From NCBI RefSeq assembly GCF_002234675.1, contig NC_019872.2:8448950-8512949 (forward strand): a stretch of DNA of 64,000 nucleotides, read 5' to 3'. This DNA is from Oryzias latipes (taxonomy: Eukaryota; Chordata; Actinopteri; Beloniformes; Adrianichthyidae). The position numbers were made by a program, and so were the translations under genes. Below are positions 1 to 19,246 of the stretch, piece by piece (within the stretch, counting starts at the first letter, position 1; the number at the start of each line of letters is the position of its first letter). The notes under the pieces were generated by a model. The model saw nothing but the letters and a program-made list of their open reading frames with translations, was not told where the DNA came from and ran no database searches.

Positions 1-1093
1 GGATTACATGAAATCTTTCCACCTTTATCCACCTTTGTCATGGTAGGGAGAACACGTCAATGTAAGGGTGGGGTCATCTAAGATAGCACAAGGGTTAAAA
101 GCATCTCAAAAGTGAGAAGGGCGACATCTGCAGGCTGAGTTTTAGAACTGCATGTTAGTGGATGCTAATGGAAATGGCCTCATTTGTGTTCACTGCAACA
201 ACTGCTTTATAGCTGCTTTGTATTGAAAAAAATATTTTTATTTTAAAAGGATACAGATTGCAGAGAGACAAATGGTAAACAGGGAGTGCAGTTCTTTAAG
301 AGGCTCCATATAGTTTTGGAAATTCACTTTTTAAAATGTACTCTAAGAGATAATCTGCTCTAGAATAACTGATTTAGGACAATATATAATTGCTGTTGCA
401 TTATGAAACCAGATTATTTCTTAATAGAGGGAGCCTTCTACACTTGGCTTTAGGTGAGTAATTATTGGTTGCTAAAAAAGATTTTTTCGGGACACACCAC
501 ACCCCAGTGAAGCAGCATCAGAAGTCTGCACTCCACATCCTGGTGTTACTCAGTTTGCTAAAAGAACGGCTGGATTTCTCTACTTGATTTTTAGTCAAAT
601 AGTGCAATGTACCCATTTTAAGGATTAAATATTTCTAAACCCATCACAGCCATAACCTCAACGCTTAGCTAAAGCAATAATAAGGCTTTGCTTAAACGGG
701 TCATGAGGGTCTTTTTGGTTTGCTGTATAAGGTATTGTTAACATTGTCTTGTAATAGCTGCTTCAATAGATTATTAATGCGTTACAGGAATGGGCTCAAG
801 CCTGGATTTACTGTGAATTGCCCATTCAAACTAACCCTGCAGACAGGAATAGCATGAAAAAACCAGAGTGGTAGAACCTGTAGGGCAATCTACATGTAAC
901 AAATGAAGTTGCTGATGGATGCATGTGAAAAAGTGCATGTTTTGGGTTAGATTTGAGCCTTTTTGGGTTGAGTTAACAAAAATACAAATATGAGAAAGAT
1001 CTCATTTGTTATACAGAGCTACCATAGGAATACATGAGTAAATTATTTAGGAAAAAAAGATAAAACATTTAGAAAGACATGAAAAATACTTAC
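1..1093. other. crcp 3'-side intron sequence, no exon recognised
   Basis: AT-rich sequence without a reading frame resembling the missing C-terminal crcp exon. It holds one copy of a short repeat at about 531..593 whose second copy lies at about 1830..1881 in crcp intron 1. Confidence 0.5.
531..593 (+). repeat. Short interspersed duplicate, copy 1
   Basis: About 60 bases (cacatcctggtgttac, then taaaagaacggctggatttc and tctacttgattttta) recur nearly unchanged at 1830..1881; the second copy lacks about ten bases in the middle. Both are in crcp non-coding sequence. I do not recognise the family. Confidence 0.75.
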
Positions 1094-2804
1094 AAGCTGA
1101 ATTTCCACTGCACTCTGAGGCCGTTGGTTTAACAGCTGCAGTTTTTCTGCCCTTAAAGAGAGAAAGATGGCAAAATTTTAACTTTGAGACATTTTTATCC
1201 CCAAACTATACATCATTTATTAAGCGGAAATTACAATTGAAGCCCCAGAGGGGTGAAAAATATTATCTTTTAGATACTGACTTGGTCAGCTTCTGAGGCA
1301 TCATGGTGGTGAGGAACTCTCTGACAATTTCAGGACTCTGTCTGCTGCATGGCGTCTTTGACAAATACTTTAGAGTCTGAAAGCAAATGCAGGTGAGAAC
1401 ATGGACTGGATTTGACAACTAAAGCTCAGACAGTATGAATAGTACCCACTTCATACATGATGGTGTTGAGGTCCTGTTGCCCGAGGCTATGTTTGCTTTT
1501 TCCAGCATCTTTCCTCTGTTCTTTCAGGTCGGTGAGAAGTTTGAATACCTGAGACGAAGACATTATTTAGCTTTTCTGAATAATTAATTTCATTACCAGG
1601 CAGGAAAATCAACAAAAACCCTTAATAGACAGTCTTATAGTCTCACCTCATAGTTACTGAGCATGGCCGCGTTTGCATTTTTTCTGTGTAAAAAAACCCA
1701 AATAACAATTGTTAAACATTAAATTATGAGATAATTAAAATATCTGTTACCAAAACAAGCTTTATAAGATTGGAATATTTCCCATGTAGTTTATATATTT
1801 AGTAAACATTTTTCTTCTGTGATTTGATCTTCACATCCTTGTGTTACTAAAAGAACGGCTGGATTTCTCTACTTGATTTTTATTTATATAACGAAATTTT
1901 CTTAATCGGAACCTCAGATCTTCTCTTTAATGAACAGCAATAATTTTTTTTTGTGTTTTCCCTTTTTAAAAACTAGAAACCCATCAATTAGATTATTTTA
2001 AAGCCGTTGAAACTTACTGAAATAGATATTAGCAAATGTTTTTGTTTTTCAAGTTTGAAGAAGAAAAGAAATACAATTAAAAAAAGCAAACTTTTGATAA
2101 ATATAAATAAATCTAATGAAAAACAAGACAGAATACTGTTTAAATTCAAACCTGTTTCCCATATTTCTTTGCTTCAATGTTATTTAGAAAAATTAAGTTT
2201 GTGATTTCAGGCAAATATGAATTAGATCAGAGCTCAAGTGACAAGTTGACAAATGTTGTGGAGTGCGGCTGAGTTGGCTTATATTAGATGACAAAATGTT
2301 TTTTAGCTGCTTCATCATGTCATAACTAATTCATTTATTATTGAAGAGCCAACGCAGAATGTGTTTGTAAATGGAATGTTTCATGATTTGAAACAAATAT
2401 TTGATAACACAAACTCAAACTAATCCGACCCGTGCTTTTTGTTTCTCCCATCTTCTGAAATTTACGTTTATAAACGATTTCGCGACCTTTTGTCCCGTCT
2501 CTAACTTCGTCCCCAAACATAATACAATTTAAAACATTTGTAGACTGCAAACTCTTCAAAATGGATCAAAGTCTCCCGGACTCAATATGTTTTAATTCAG
2601 TTGTTTTGTGTGTCGATCATCATCTCTCCATTTTTTGGCCGACAGCATCATCCCAACGGAACAAGCAAAACATCACATAATAAACCCGAAACTGAAACAC
2701 GCACGAAACTACCATCGATCACAATTAAAATTGTACATGTAAATATACATAAAAGACTTATTAGCCGTTGTTTTGTTCTTAAAAAAAAAATCTTACACTT
2801 CCAT
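1094..2804 (-). CDS. crcp: crcp, RNA polymerase III subunit RPC9 (5' five coding exons; 3' end outside window)
   Basis: Coding exons on the minus strand, in order: 2797..2804, 1647..1683, 1450..1548, 1282..1376 and 1094..1151. Phases join cleanly and give 99 residues beginning MEVKNANAAMLSNYE and containing LLTDLKEQRK, QSPEIVREFL and EKLQLLNQRPQSAVEIQL. These match my memory of human CRCP/RPC9 closely. The protein pairs with RPC8 (POLR3H) to form the stalk of RNA polymerase III and was first described as a CGRP-receptor component. Exon 1 is only eight coding bases (ATGGAAGT followed by a gtaaga donor), so it is easily missed. The last coding exon, expected to continue with an acidic MVEESEERL-like segment, was not found between 1 and 1093 and probably lies to the left. 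Human CRCP also neighbours ASL, which supports the call. Confidence 0.93.
1830..1881 (+). repeat. Short interspersed duplicate, copy 2
   Basis: Direct-orientation partner of 531..593, sharing an uninterrupted block of over 40 bases that begins taaaagaacggctggatttc. It lies in crcp intron 1 between the exons at 1647..1683 and 2797..2804. Confidence 0.75.
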
Positions 2805-2978
2805 GTCGACTCTTAGGTTCCGTTACAATAAAGGGGTTCGTGTAGAAAATAGGGGAGTATATTGGTTCCGCCTAGCAAAAAACGCATTTTTACATAGAAC
2901 GTGGGATCAGAGAAAACAGAATAAATATTTAAAAAAGTGAAACACTGCCGAGATGTTTGAAAATGAAAAACAATGTAA

Positions 2979-3199
2979 GAGTATCTCAAAAAGTGTAAAT
3001 TCGAAAGCCCCTTCACCAAACAGTTCAATGAAATTAACAAGGACTTCCAGAGCCTCATGCAGCAGCATCAGGGAGAAGGTGAAGTACACCCTGAACACAT
3101 CGAGGGTTATTTTAAACATATTAAACATTTAACATTTACTGTTAGGGTAAGGGAACAAAAAAGGAATACACTAGAAGTCACTTTTATCAGATTTTAATA
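2979..3199 (+). other. Unrecognised open frame, possible exon or fossil fragment
   Basis: A plus-strand frame stays open from 2979 to a TAA near 3197. It reads like ordinary protein (EYLKKCKFESPFTKQFNEI, then NKDFQSLMQQHQGEGEVHPE), unlike the surrounding AT-rich DNA. A possible donor (gtaagg) occurs near 3146, but the upstream acceptor is poor and there is no early ATG. I do not recognise the family. It could be an orphan exon, a decayed gene or part of a transposon. Confidence 0.3.
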
Positions 3200-3740
3200 C
3201 AGTTTCATTAGTCATGATTTGAAGCACACAGTATTGAACACTTTTTGCTTTTTAAAAACAAAAACAGAAAAAGTACAATGAATTTTATGCTACTGCACTG
3301 AGTAATGAGTAATCTATATTTGAAAAAACAAATAAATCCCAAAACATAATAAAACAACCAAAAAAAGGAAACCTTTTGTTGGCATTTCTTTTCAAGAACT
3401 TGATACAGGAATGAGTCAAGACTGAAATGTAAGAATTGGACATCCATACAAGTAAAATATACAAGAGTGAACAGATTTTTTCCAGCATTATTTTTTCTCT
3501 GAACTGGAGAGTGATGGTTAAAAATGTTTCTGGGACAGAAAAATCACATAATTATATTAAACAGGTGCATGTGAATTGCTTGGAGCAACAATAAAGTAAA
3601 CAATAAGTGCAGAAATTAAAGCTTTAACTTTTATTAAAGCTGAGTTTAAAGCTTTCGTTTAATTTTTGCTTTTCACTGCTGGAATTTCTTTGTTTTACTG
3701 CAGTCAAGCCCAGGATAACTATAAAATGAGATGATGAGAC

Positions 3741-5850
3741 CTAAACAACCTCCATTGGGACAGGTTCCTCAGTTTGGCAGAAAAACTCAAGGAATGTTTG
3801 TACAACTTTGTCATCCACACAGCTCCTTGCAGCTTCTTTGAACCGTTGGTTATTTCTGCTCTCAACTATTTTTTTGACACCGTCTTTGACGGCGGTGCCT
3901 CGAGTGTAGCTGCAATCAAGATATTCTCTCAAAACGTCAAACTTTTTTCCCTCCACCATTTGGATAATAAAATCTTCCAAAATGAAATGCAGAGGTTGGG
4001 CATATTCAACAACAGCCCGTCTTTCCATCCCTTCTTTGTCGTAGGTGAATCCTCCTGAATGCATTGCAACCACATTGCAGTGGTTGTCAAAAACAGGAGA
4101 GCCAGAGGAGCCTTCGAAAAAACTAGATTCGTATTTCAAAAGTTTATCAGCAAAGAAATACTTGGTTATCAGGGGAACCCTATCAACAACCTGGCTGTGT
4201 GGAACAATCAAACAGGGGTCGATCTTTTTCACACCTCCCTGAGGATGCCCGATAATGCTGATTCCACCACCATGTGGAAGGAAACCAAAGTGCTCTAAAA
4301 GACCAGGAGGCAGTGTCTGATCGGAGTCTAGCCTCAACAAAGCCCAGTCCCGTATTTCAGGCTTGTATTCAAAACAAACCACATCTTTCACTTCCAACCC
4401 CACATCGGCTTGGTCCAGACTTTCATATGAGAAATGAACAGAAACCTTTTCCTGAAGCTGGCCACAGTTTGAGTTGTAAATGTCTTTTATGACATGGCCG
4501 TTTGTTAAAACAAAGCTTCTAAACCAAAGAAAGCCACTTCCTACCGCCCCCCCATTTATTCTCACTTGACAGACTGAATCGCTAAGACGCATCAGTTTTT
4601 TCATTGTTTTCACCTCCTGGCACATCAGAGCATTCCGACTAAACTCCTGATGGAGTAGATCTGGGACAGATGAAAGCTCAGATTTGGTTTTCATGCCCTT
4701 CACATAATCTTCAATCTGTGAGCGCAAATGATCCTGCATTGGTTTGGATGAAGCATCCTGCTCCACCATCTCATTTTTAAGGTTCCCCTTTTGTCCGTTG
4801 TCATCTGAGACGGGACTCTGGTAGTCACTGGACGCTTGGTAAGCATCATCAAGACTGCTGGACTGACTATCGCCCTCAGGTGGTTCTGACTTGTTGACCA
4901 GAACCACCTGGAAAGTTTTGTCATCAAGATCATCAACAAGATTTGACAGCTCGGTTTGAACTCCAGTAGTTGTGCAGGACAGAACAAAGTTCTTCTTGAA
5001 TATGTAATGGCAAAAACGGCCATCTTTCTTCAGAGCGTGCTTCACCTTTTCCCCTTTGTAACCCCAGACAGTAATTTCATCCACCTTTGCTTTCAGTGCA
5101 GGGTTGTGCAGGATTTTAACTATATTTTTACCTCCTCTTGCAAGAACATGAAATCGTACTAGATCACCAGATCTTTTCCCTCTGAAAATTCTGACACGAG
5201 AACTAGCTGCTTTATTCGGGTTGTCTGATGCTTTTATGTATTTCAAAGTTATAGGTCCCCTTTCCAATAAAGAACATGGAGAGTGGGAACAAATCCCTCT
5301 TCTACCTTGAACAATAACAAGCTCTTTGTCTTTGTTTTTTTCGGCAATTGCTTTAAAGCTACCACTGTTTTTCAGTGAATTCTCAATAGTTCCAGCTTCA
5401 CTGCAGGTTGTTCTTGTGAGTTTCTTGGTAATGTAGCTCCACTCAAAAGAATGGGTTGAATGCAGATCCTCTTTCTGGGGAAAGAAAAAGACAAAATCAT
5501 GATCTAAAATAGAACATTTTGATTACTTCAAAGCACTAAATTCTGTCACGCAATTTTGCTCGGATGATTTGTGACAACAGTCGTTTACAGTTACAGTATT
5601 CAACTTTCATTTTGCGCTTTATTAAGACATGCACATGTACAGAAGGACTAAAAGACCCAAACCTTTTTGGGGATTTGTGAATCAGGGGAAGGTGTGTTTC
5701 TGATATTCTGGTCTCTCTCCTGGAGCTGCCAAAATCATATATTACATATATCAAGTATACAATATTATGTTTAAATGGTTTGTATATAGTTTTAAAGTAA
5801 AAAGCTACCTTCAAAATATTTGCTCCAAAACTCTTTTTCAAAGCCGTCAT
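3741..5850 (-). CDS. fam111: FAM111-family trypsin-like serine protease
   Basis: Coding exons (minus): 5809..5850 (MTALKKSFGANILK), 5663..5725 and 3741..5474; all joins are phase 0 and give about 612 residues, close to human FAM111A (611). The large last exon has a FAM111-like N-terminal half (LVIVQGRRGICSHSPCSLL, a ubiquitin-fold type region) and a C-terminal trypsin-like domain. The catalytic triad is visible: His about 362 in LTNGHVIKD, Asp about 411 in RDWALLRLDS and Ser about 492 in GSSGSPVFD. FAM111A degrades DNA-protein crosslinks at replication forks and restricts viruses; that function is inferred from family only. The middle 63-bp exon is inferred from good splice sites and phase and could be optional. 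The gene lies between crcp and asl, not part of the human crcp-asl pair. Teleosts commonly carry several FAM111 paralogues, so no specific paralogue name is given. Confidence 0.9.
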
Positions 5851-7496
5851 GTTGTTGTTGGCTGTGGGGTTTAAAAAAGAGAAGAATAGGACTTATTGAT
5901 GTAAATCATAAATCGCACTGTTATCAATGCAAAACAACGTGACTGAACACAACCAGTAATGGCAGCTATAAGTTTGGGTTAACTTTCAAAAACCCACCAA
6001 AACATAAGAAAAGTTTTTCTTTTACTGAAAATTTCGTCGGGAAAACTTGTAGTCGCAGAAGTCTTGTTCTGGGCTTTAATGTAAAACAGACACTGATTTA
6101 ATTTGCGCTACTGGTGGCGCTAATCTCTTCTCGTCTCTTCTGGTTCCAAAGTTCTGGAAGCTTCTTTAAAACTCCGCTTTCACTTTTGGATTGCAACAAC
6201 CAAAACAAACGTCCACGACATAATACATCGATAATTACCACAACCACGGAAGCCGAAAACTTTTTTTTTCTTTTTACGTTTTTTTGTGAAAAAACGGAGC
6301 CCCCGGGAGAGCTCTGTATATGATAACGACATTTTACTACAGTAATTTCTCCCTTGCTTTACCGCACCGATGAGGCTCATTCGGAACCTCAATACACAGA
6401 GACGGTTCTGTTTTTAGTCCGTTTATTTTGTGTTGTCGGCTTCCGTACAAACAAAACTACATATAACAGTTTTGAACCACGTCTGTCTGTCTGACTGGAG
6501 CAAACTTCTTTGGCTCTTTAACGAACACGGCCTCGGTACTGTTCGGTTGACTTCGGTTTTGTCTACTCGTTTAAATAACATTAGTAGGTAGTTTATAAAG
6601 TTTATTGTACAGTTGAAATCCTAAACGCAAACGAAACAAGAAAAAATACCACTTGGCTTGCGTCAAGAACAGTCGTACTAGTAGAACGGGGACTTCTTCG
6701 CTCTTGAGGTTTTACAAGTGTCTTTGTAATAATGTCTCCAAGTGAATGTTCAGCTGCTAGCTTCTTTCTTCTTGTGGTGTGTTATGGCGGGTGGTAAACA
6801 GCGCATACGTGCATTACCACCGAGAGTTCTTATAGTTGAATGGCGGGAAAACATTTCAAATTTCCGCTTTTTGACCCCTTTCTTCTTCTTTTGTTACATT
6901 TCGGCTGCCTCAGTACCTGTTGGCATACAACTTTTAGGTGCATGTCCGCCACCTACTGGTACGGAGTGTTAATCAAGAGTTTGATTTCTCCGTATTTTTA
7001 GTGTATAATTTCATGTCAATTAATGTTTTTTGCCATCATTATTCCTCCCTCTCAAGCTTATCTAATCATCTTTGTCTTCCTCTAAAATCAAAGGATAAAT
7101 TTGTAACTTAAAAAAACTACACTCATTGCTCAATATGCCATTCATCTCCCATTTTAATTTCATTTTCACAAGTTGTTTTTTAAGAATTTGTCTTTGATTA
7201 GTGTGCTTCCTGCATTTTAATACTATATGTTCCATATTGTCATACTTGTTGCAAAATTAATTCTTTCCATCAATGTTCTCCAATGATTAAATGAATAAAG
7301 ATTGTTACCCGATTGAGTGTGACCAGACCTGAGTCTGGACAATGCCCTGCTTTGTAGTTTATTTTGAACCTTAAATTCTATTCATTTCCCTTAAAGGAGC
7401 TATGCCATGCAAGATCACATTTTTGAAATTTGAAGTGTATTATATTATTATAATATATATATAATATAATATATTATAATACTTAATATACTAATT

Positions 7497-7644
<148 letters not shown>

Positions 7645-7666
7645 TTTATTTTATTTATATTTATAC

Positions 7667-7835
7667 AGTACATACTAAAAGTTTGGACACACCTTCTCAT
7701 TCAAAGAGATTTTTTTTAGTTTCATGACTATGAAAATGGTAGATTCAAACTGAAGCAATCAAAACTATGAATTAACACATATGGAATTATGTACATAACA
7801 AAAAGTGTAATACAACTGAAAATATGTCATATCGT
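7667..7835 (+). mobile_element. Tc1/mariner terminal fragment
   Basis: The segment starts tacagtacatactaaaag, then tttggacacaccttctcatt, and later contains gaattaacacatatggaatt and gaaaatatgtcat. These are the end sequence of a very common fish Tc1/mariner family that I recall. The homology stops near 7835 and no transposase follows, so this is a lone terminal inverted repeat or a truncated copy. It sits directly after the TA microsatellite, and TA is the target of this superfamily. Confidence 0.75.
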
Positions 7836-8746
7836 CACCTTAAAATAATTGCCTAAGTCATTTTTTGTCAAAAATGATTTTTTTTGCCTAAATCCTCTCC
7901 TCATGATGCTGGCCACCTCTGGTAAATTTGCCTTCATTCTCAGTTAAACAGAACATGCCATTCTACTCCTTTAGTATAATTGCCTATGTCAAGAGTGTGA
8001 CTTACGCAGTTTTATTTTGCCAAAGTCACGAGTCAATGTGATTTAGAAAATCTTATAAGCATTTCATGATGGCTGCTGGTTCAAGAAATAGAAGTGTTTT
8101 TTTTCTCTCCAGATTTTGTTGTAATTATCATAATTCATGGCTCCTTCCATATTGGTAGGTAAAAATGTTTACTATGTTATATACTAGGCTAAAAATATTC
8201 AAAAATTTCATCTTTTGATCATTTTCTTAGTTAAAATTTCAGTATAGGAAGTCAGCTAAAAAATGATATAACTAAAATGGCTTTTAATGGCTTTTAGAAG
8301 TGATGCTATCTTGTCAAACAATGTTTGAATGAACAGTAGGATTTTGATGTCTCATTTTCTCAACAGTCCATAATTCAATTAACATTTTGATACTGTATTG
8401 TTACTACAATCTGAAAAGAATTCCAAAGGACCTTCTGGACTTTTGTTCTTTTTTAGTCATGTGTAATATGAGTTATCATAACATGATTTGACTGGTGTAA
8501 TAGTATGCTGTTCTGCTGTATTTAAAGGCAACTTACAAACCATTATGGATGTCCTAAATGTAGCTTAATGAAATAGACTGCAAGATAATGTTTCTCAGAG
8601 TAATCATACATTTTTGAAGAGTCATACGGCCAGTCGTACATCACCGTATGGGTCACAAAAATTACCATAAAGAATGTTGCTGAGACATCCTAGTCCTATT
8701 TAGCATTTTTCTACCAACTGAAGCTTAAAAATGGAAAAAAGTTAAA

Positions 8747-8992
8747 GTGCGCAAGGCACTTTTTTCTCTTCACTTGGTCTTCCTGAAAAACGTAAAAAAA
8801 TGGTTGAACAATCCCATTGACTGTGAAAAACATGCACCAACCACATCTAAATCTGGACCTAGGAGAGACAAGCAGATAAAGGCTGAACCTGAATTGTCAA
8901 GAGTTGATTCACACTATACTGCAGAAGCAGAGCTACCTACAAAGACTAGAATTCCTTCACCCAGGTACAACCCTCTCCTAACTACATTGTGA
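8747..8992 (+). other. Unrecognised 81-codon reading frame
   Basis: The frame contains SGPRRDKQIKAEPELSRVDS and ends PTKTRIPSPRYNPLLTTL before TGA. Composition is protein-like (charged, no homopolymers) but I do not recognise it. It lies immediately left of the inverted LINE segment and could be the remains of another mobile element cut by that insertion. Confidence 0.25.
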
Positions 8993-9164
8993 ATACCAAC
9001 AGAAGGCTACAACTTTGTGTTTTATTCAAACACGGGAATACTAGTAGTGATGTATTTGACCCATGTGTCTACAAGAAGGATGACGCGAGGCAAGCGAAGT
9101 CTCAGGACAAAGATTGTGCCAATGAAGAGAAGTCTGTCTGGACAATGGACTTGCAAGCTCCTGT

Positions 9165-10265
9165 GTCCACTGGCGCTCCATTTATGCTTTCCCTGCCAGC
9201 ATCTTACACCCTGCAGTTATGTGCTGGATTGTTTCAGGTGCCTCTTTTCACAGCCTACACCTTGGGACTTGTCTGGTTTGGTAGATCTCAGCCTCTATTG
9301 CTCTGGTGCTCAGGGCTTGTTCCTGGGCTGCCAGGATGAGTGCTTCAGTGCTGTCCTATAGGCCAGCCCTTTCTAGCCATTGGTAGGACTTCTAGATATC
9401 AGCCACTTCAGTTATGGTCCGGTGGTACATCCCATGCAGGGGTTTGTCCTCCCAGGAGAATCTGTCCTCCAGCACTGTATCCTCTGCTCTCCATTGCCTG
9501 AGACATTCACTGAGCACACTGTCAGTTGGGGCCTTGAGCTTGATGTACTCATGCATCTTGGATGTTTCATCCTGGATATTGGCTTCTACACTCACTAGTC
9601 TTCGGCCTCCTCGGCTAGCATACAGTCACAGGGTGCTGGATTTGGGATGGAACCCTCCAAGCATGGTGAGGAGCTTTCGTGATTTAACATCCGTGGTCTG
9701 TATCTCTTCCTTTGGCCATCTTATTATTCCTGCAGGTAATAATATACAGGAACATGTGTGCAGAATATGAACTGGAAACCCCAAGGTCAAAATGGGAAAC
9801 ACCTCCGAAGGTGGTAGAGAATGAGAGGGCAAAGATCCTGTGGGACTTCCAGGTCCAGACTGATAGGATGGTAACGGCGAACCAACCAGACATTGTAGTG
9901 GTGGATAAAGAACAGAGGAAAGCCGTTGGGGTGGATGTGGCAGTACCAAGCGATGGGAACATCAGGAAGAAGGAACCTGAGAAACTGGAGAAATACCAGG
10001 GACTCAGAGAAGAACTGGAGAAAGCATGGAAAGTGAAGGTGACAGTGGTGCCTGTAGTAATTGGAGCACTCGGGGCAGTAACCCCCAAGCTGGAGGAGTA
10101 GCTACAACAGATACCTGGAAAGACCTCAGACCTCTCAGTCCAGAAAAGCACAGTGCTAGGAACAGCTAAGATACTGCAGGACCCTCAAGCTCCCAGGCCT
10201 CTGGCAGAGGACCCGAGCTTGGAGGATAAACCACCCGCGGAGGGTGAGAAGGGCGTTTTTTTTTA
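9165..10265 (+). mobile_element. 5'-truncated LINE with restriction-like endonuclease (R2/R4/NeSL type), with 5' inversion
   Basis: From about 9735 the plus strand reads YRNMCAEYELETPRSKWETP, PDIVVVDKEQ, VDVAVPSDGNIRKKE and VVPVVIGALGAVTPKLEE: the restriction-endonuclease-like C-terminus of a fish non-LTR element. From 9733 down to about 9165 the minus strand reads AGIIRWPKEEIQTTDVKSRK, DETSKMHEYIK, WEDKPLHGMYHRTITEVADI and IQHITAGCKMLAGKA, which is the adjacent upstream part of the same protein. The protein would run on almost without loss from the left edge of the inverted block to the start of the plus block, as expected for twin priming. Several stop codons interrupt the inverted block, so the copy is old. 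The 3' end is near the T-run at 10256. Confidence 0.85.
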
Positions 10266-10562
10266 TATAGATGTCAACCTTCACCAATATTTAGATTTTA
10301 CTGTCAAAGATGTTATTTGTCTAATCCATTAAAAAACAAAGTATTTGGAGTTTGAAGAAGTCTGTCTAAACACTGTATGAAAAATGAGCTGAGGTTTGGT
10401 AAATGTGTTCATTTTTAATTCAAATCTATTTTAATAAAAACTAAATCTTTAAAAAAATAAAGTATATGACATGTATTCAAGAAAAGGATTTTACTTATCA
10501 ATAACCAAATAAAAAACTGATGCAAACTGATAATAGAAGACGACAATAGTCAAGCAACAACA

Positions 10563-10565
10563 ACG

Positions 10566-10633
<68 letters not shown>

Positions 10634-10634
10634 T
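10563..10634. repeat. (ATA)n microsatellite
   Basis: About 24 repeats of ATA/TAA about 215 bases upstream of the asl start codon. The poly-isoleucine frame on the minus strand is spurious. Confidence 0.97.
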
Positions 10635-10847
10635 TTAAGAAAATTTATTTTGGTTAAACCGGAAACACATGCCCTGATTTGTGACGACATTCTGCATAGC
10701 AACAGAGGAAGATTTACGTGTCCTCGACTCGAGGCGCTCCTCAAAGAGACGCTTGTAGCCTCAGTTAACCCTGGTTGTTCGCACTGCTGACGCTACAGTT
10801 TTGACTGTTTACTTTCCTCTACAACAGGACACCTGCCGATTTATAAA

Positions 10848-17774
<6,927 letters not shown>

Positions 17775-19246
17775 CGTAGACCCAATTAACCCCTTTAAAA
17801 ATCTGAATTTGATTTGCTGAAAGGTTTTAGATGAGATAAAGCTGTCAGATAACAGAGGTCCAAATGAATTATTTATAAGAATTCTGCTCTGTCCTCCTAT
17901 AGTTCATAATGAGGGGTGATCATGTCATATTTGTCATAATTCAGAGCCTTTTGATTACGTCTTACTTGGCCTGAGTGAAACCGCTGGACAAATAAGTAAG
18001 AAAGTGTTACATGTTATGAAAAGAAGAGTGACTGATTCTCACTATGAAACCATCAATAGTTCTGGATTAGGGATCTGCTCAGAGATGTGTGTGGTGGTAG
18101 TTGAATTTTATTAATACTAAAACAATGTTTGAACTTTTCACCCTGCCTTTTTTTTAACAGTTACTTAATGATTTGAGGCAAATGCATTTTTGGGATCAGT
18201 TCGGAACGTGTTGCCAAAACTGTCCTGAGAGTTCCAAGTTGTTGAAATGCCAGAAACGAAGCTCATTAATCCAGATCTGAATCTGTTCTCTTGTGACAAA
18301 GTGTTTTAGTGCTCTTCTTTTTTCCATGCAGGAAATAAAAAGTTCTCGCAAAGGACAGAAAACTGCAAACATCTTGTTGTCTCTTCTATTGACATATTTC
18401 AGATTTATATAACTTCCAAAATGAGATTGTTGTGGCATTTAAGTCTCATGTTAATGCAAACATTAAAGCATAAAGCAGGAAATGATCAAAAAGTTATTTG
18501 GAAGCACAGAAGAAAGCAGGAACCTCTAATTAGAAAGGTTTGATCAATCATTTGATTTGATATTGTCACATTTGATGAAACCAACAGAATGCTTATTTTT
18601 ACTGGCTATAACTTCAAAGTTGATACATATTTGATTTTGAGGCCTAAACATTTCAAGTTATCTGCATTTTAGTGAACGCCATCTGTCAGTCGGGATTCTT
18701 GGTGGGGTAATGCTATTGAATTGCAATTAGAGTGTACTTTTTATACCGCTTGGTCCTTTAAAATCAAAGATAAAATAGAACCAAACAAGTCAAATTAAAA
18801 CATGGATAAAAGGATAAATTCAGCTTGTAACCAAAATTAAGAAAGAAATAGAAACTTTAGATGTTTTTTTATTCTTTACGTTATAGAAAAATCAAATCTG
18901 AAAGCATCAGTATTTGTATAAAACCTTAAAGAGAGAGGATAACATAAGGAAGTGTGTTAATAGCAAATTCAATCTTCAGTATAACTAGTTTGAGTTAAAT
19001 CTTGATGCTTAAAATGAAAGAGCTGTTCACTTCTCACACTACTAGAAAGTGACTAAACCACATCCCTAAACTACATACATGTCAGTTATCAACATGAATT
19101 TGTTTTTTTTTACATTGCTTTTAATGTTTGACAGAGGCATACCATTTTAGAATGTGTGTCACAAAATGTGCAGCATTGTGACTTTTCCTAGGTAAATCTT
19201 GGAGGCACCATTCCATCGGAGGTCTTAGCGTTTTCCCTTTGACCAT
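17775..19246. other. Convergent asl / carbonic anhydrase 3' flanks
   Basis: About 1.5 kb of AT-rich sequence between two genes pointing at each other, presumably 3' UTRs and spacer. No exon or recognisable repeat was seen. Confidence 0.5.

Noticed and set aside
10550-10744. Poly-isoleucine reading frame on the minus strand
   Set aside because: Translation of the ATA microsatellite upstream of asl.
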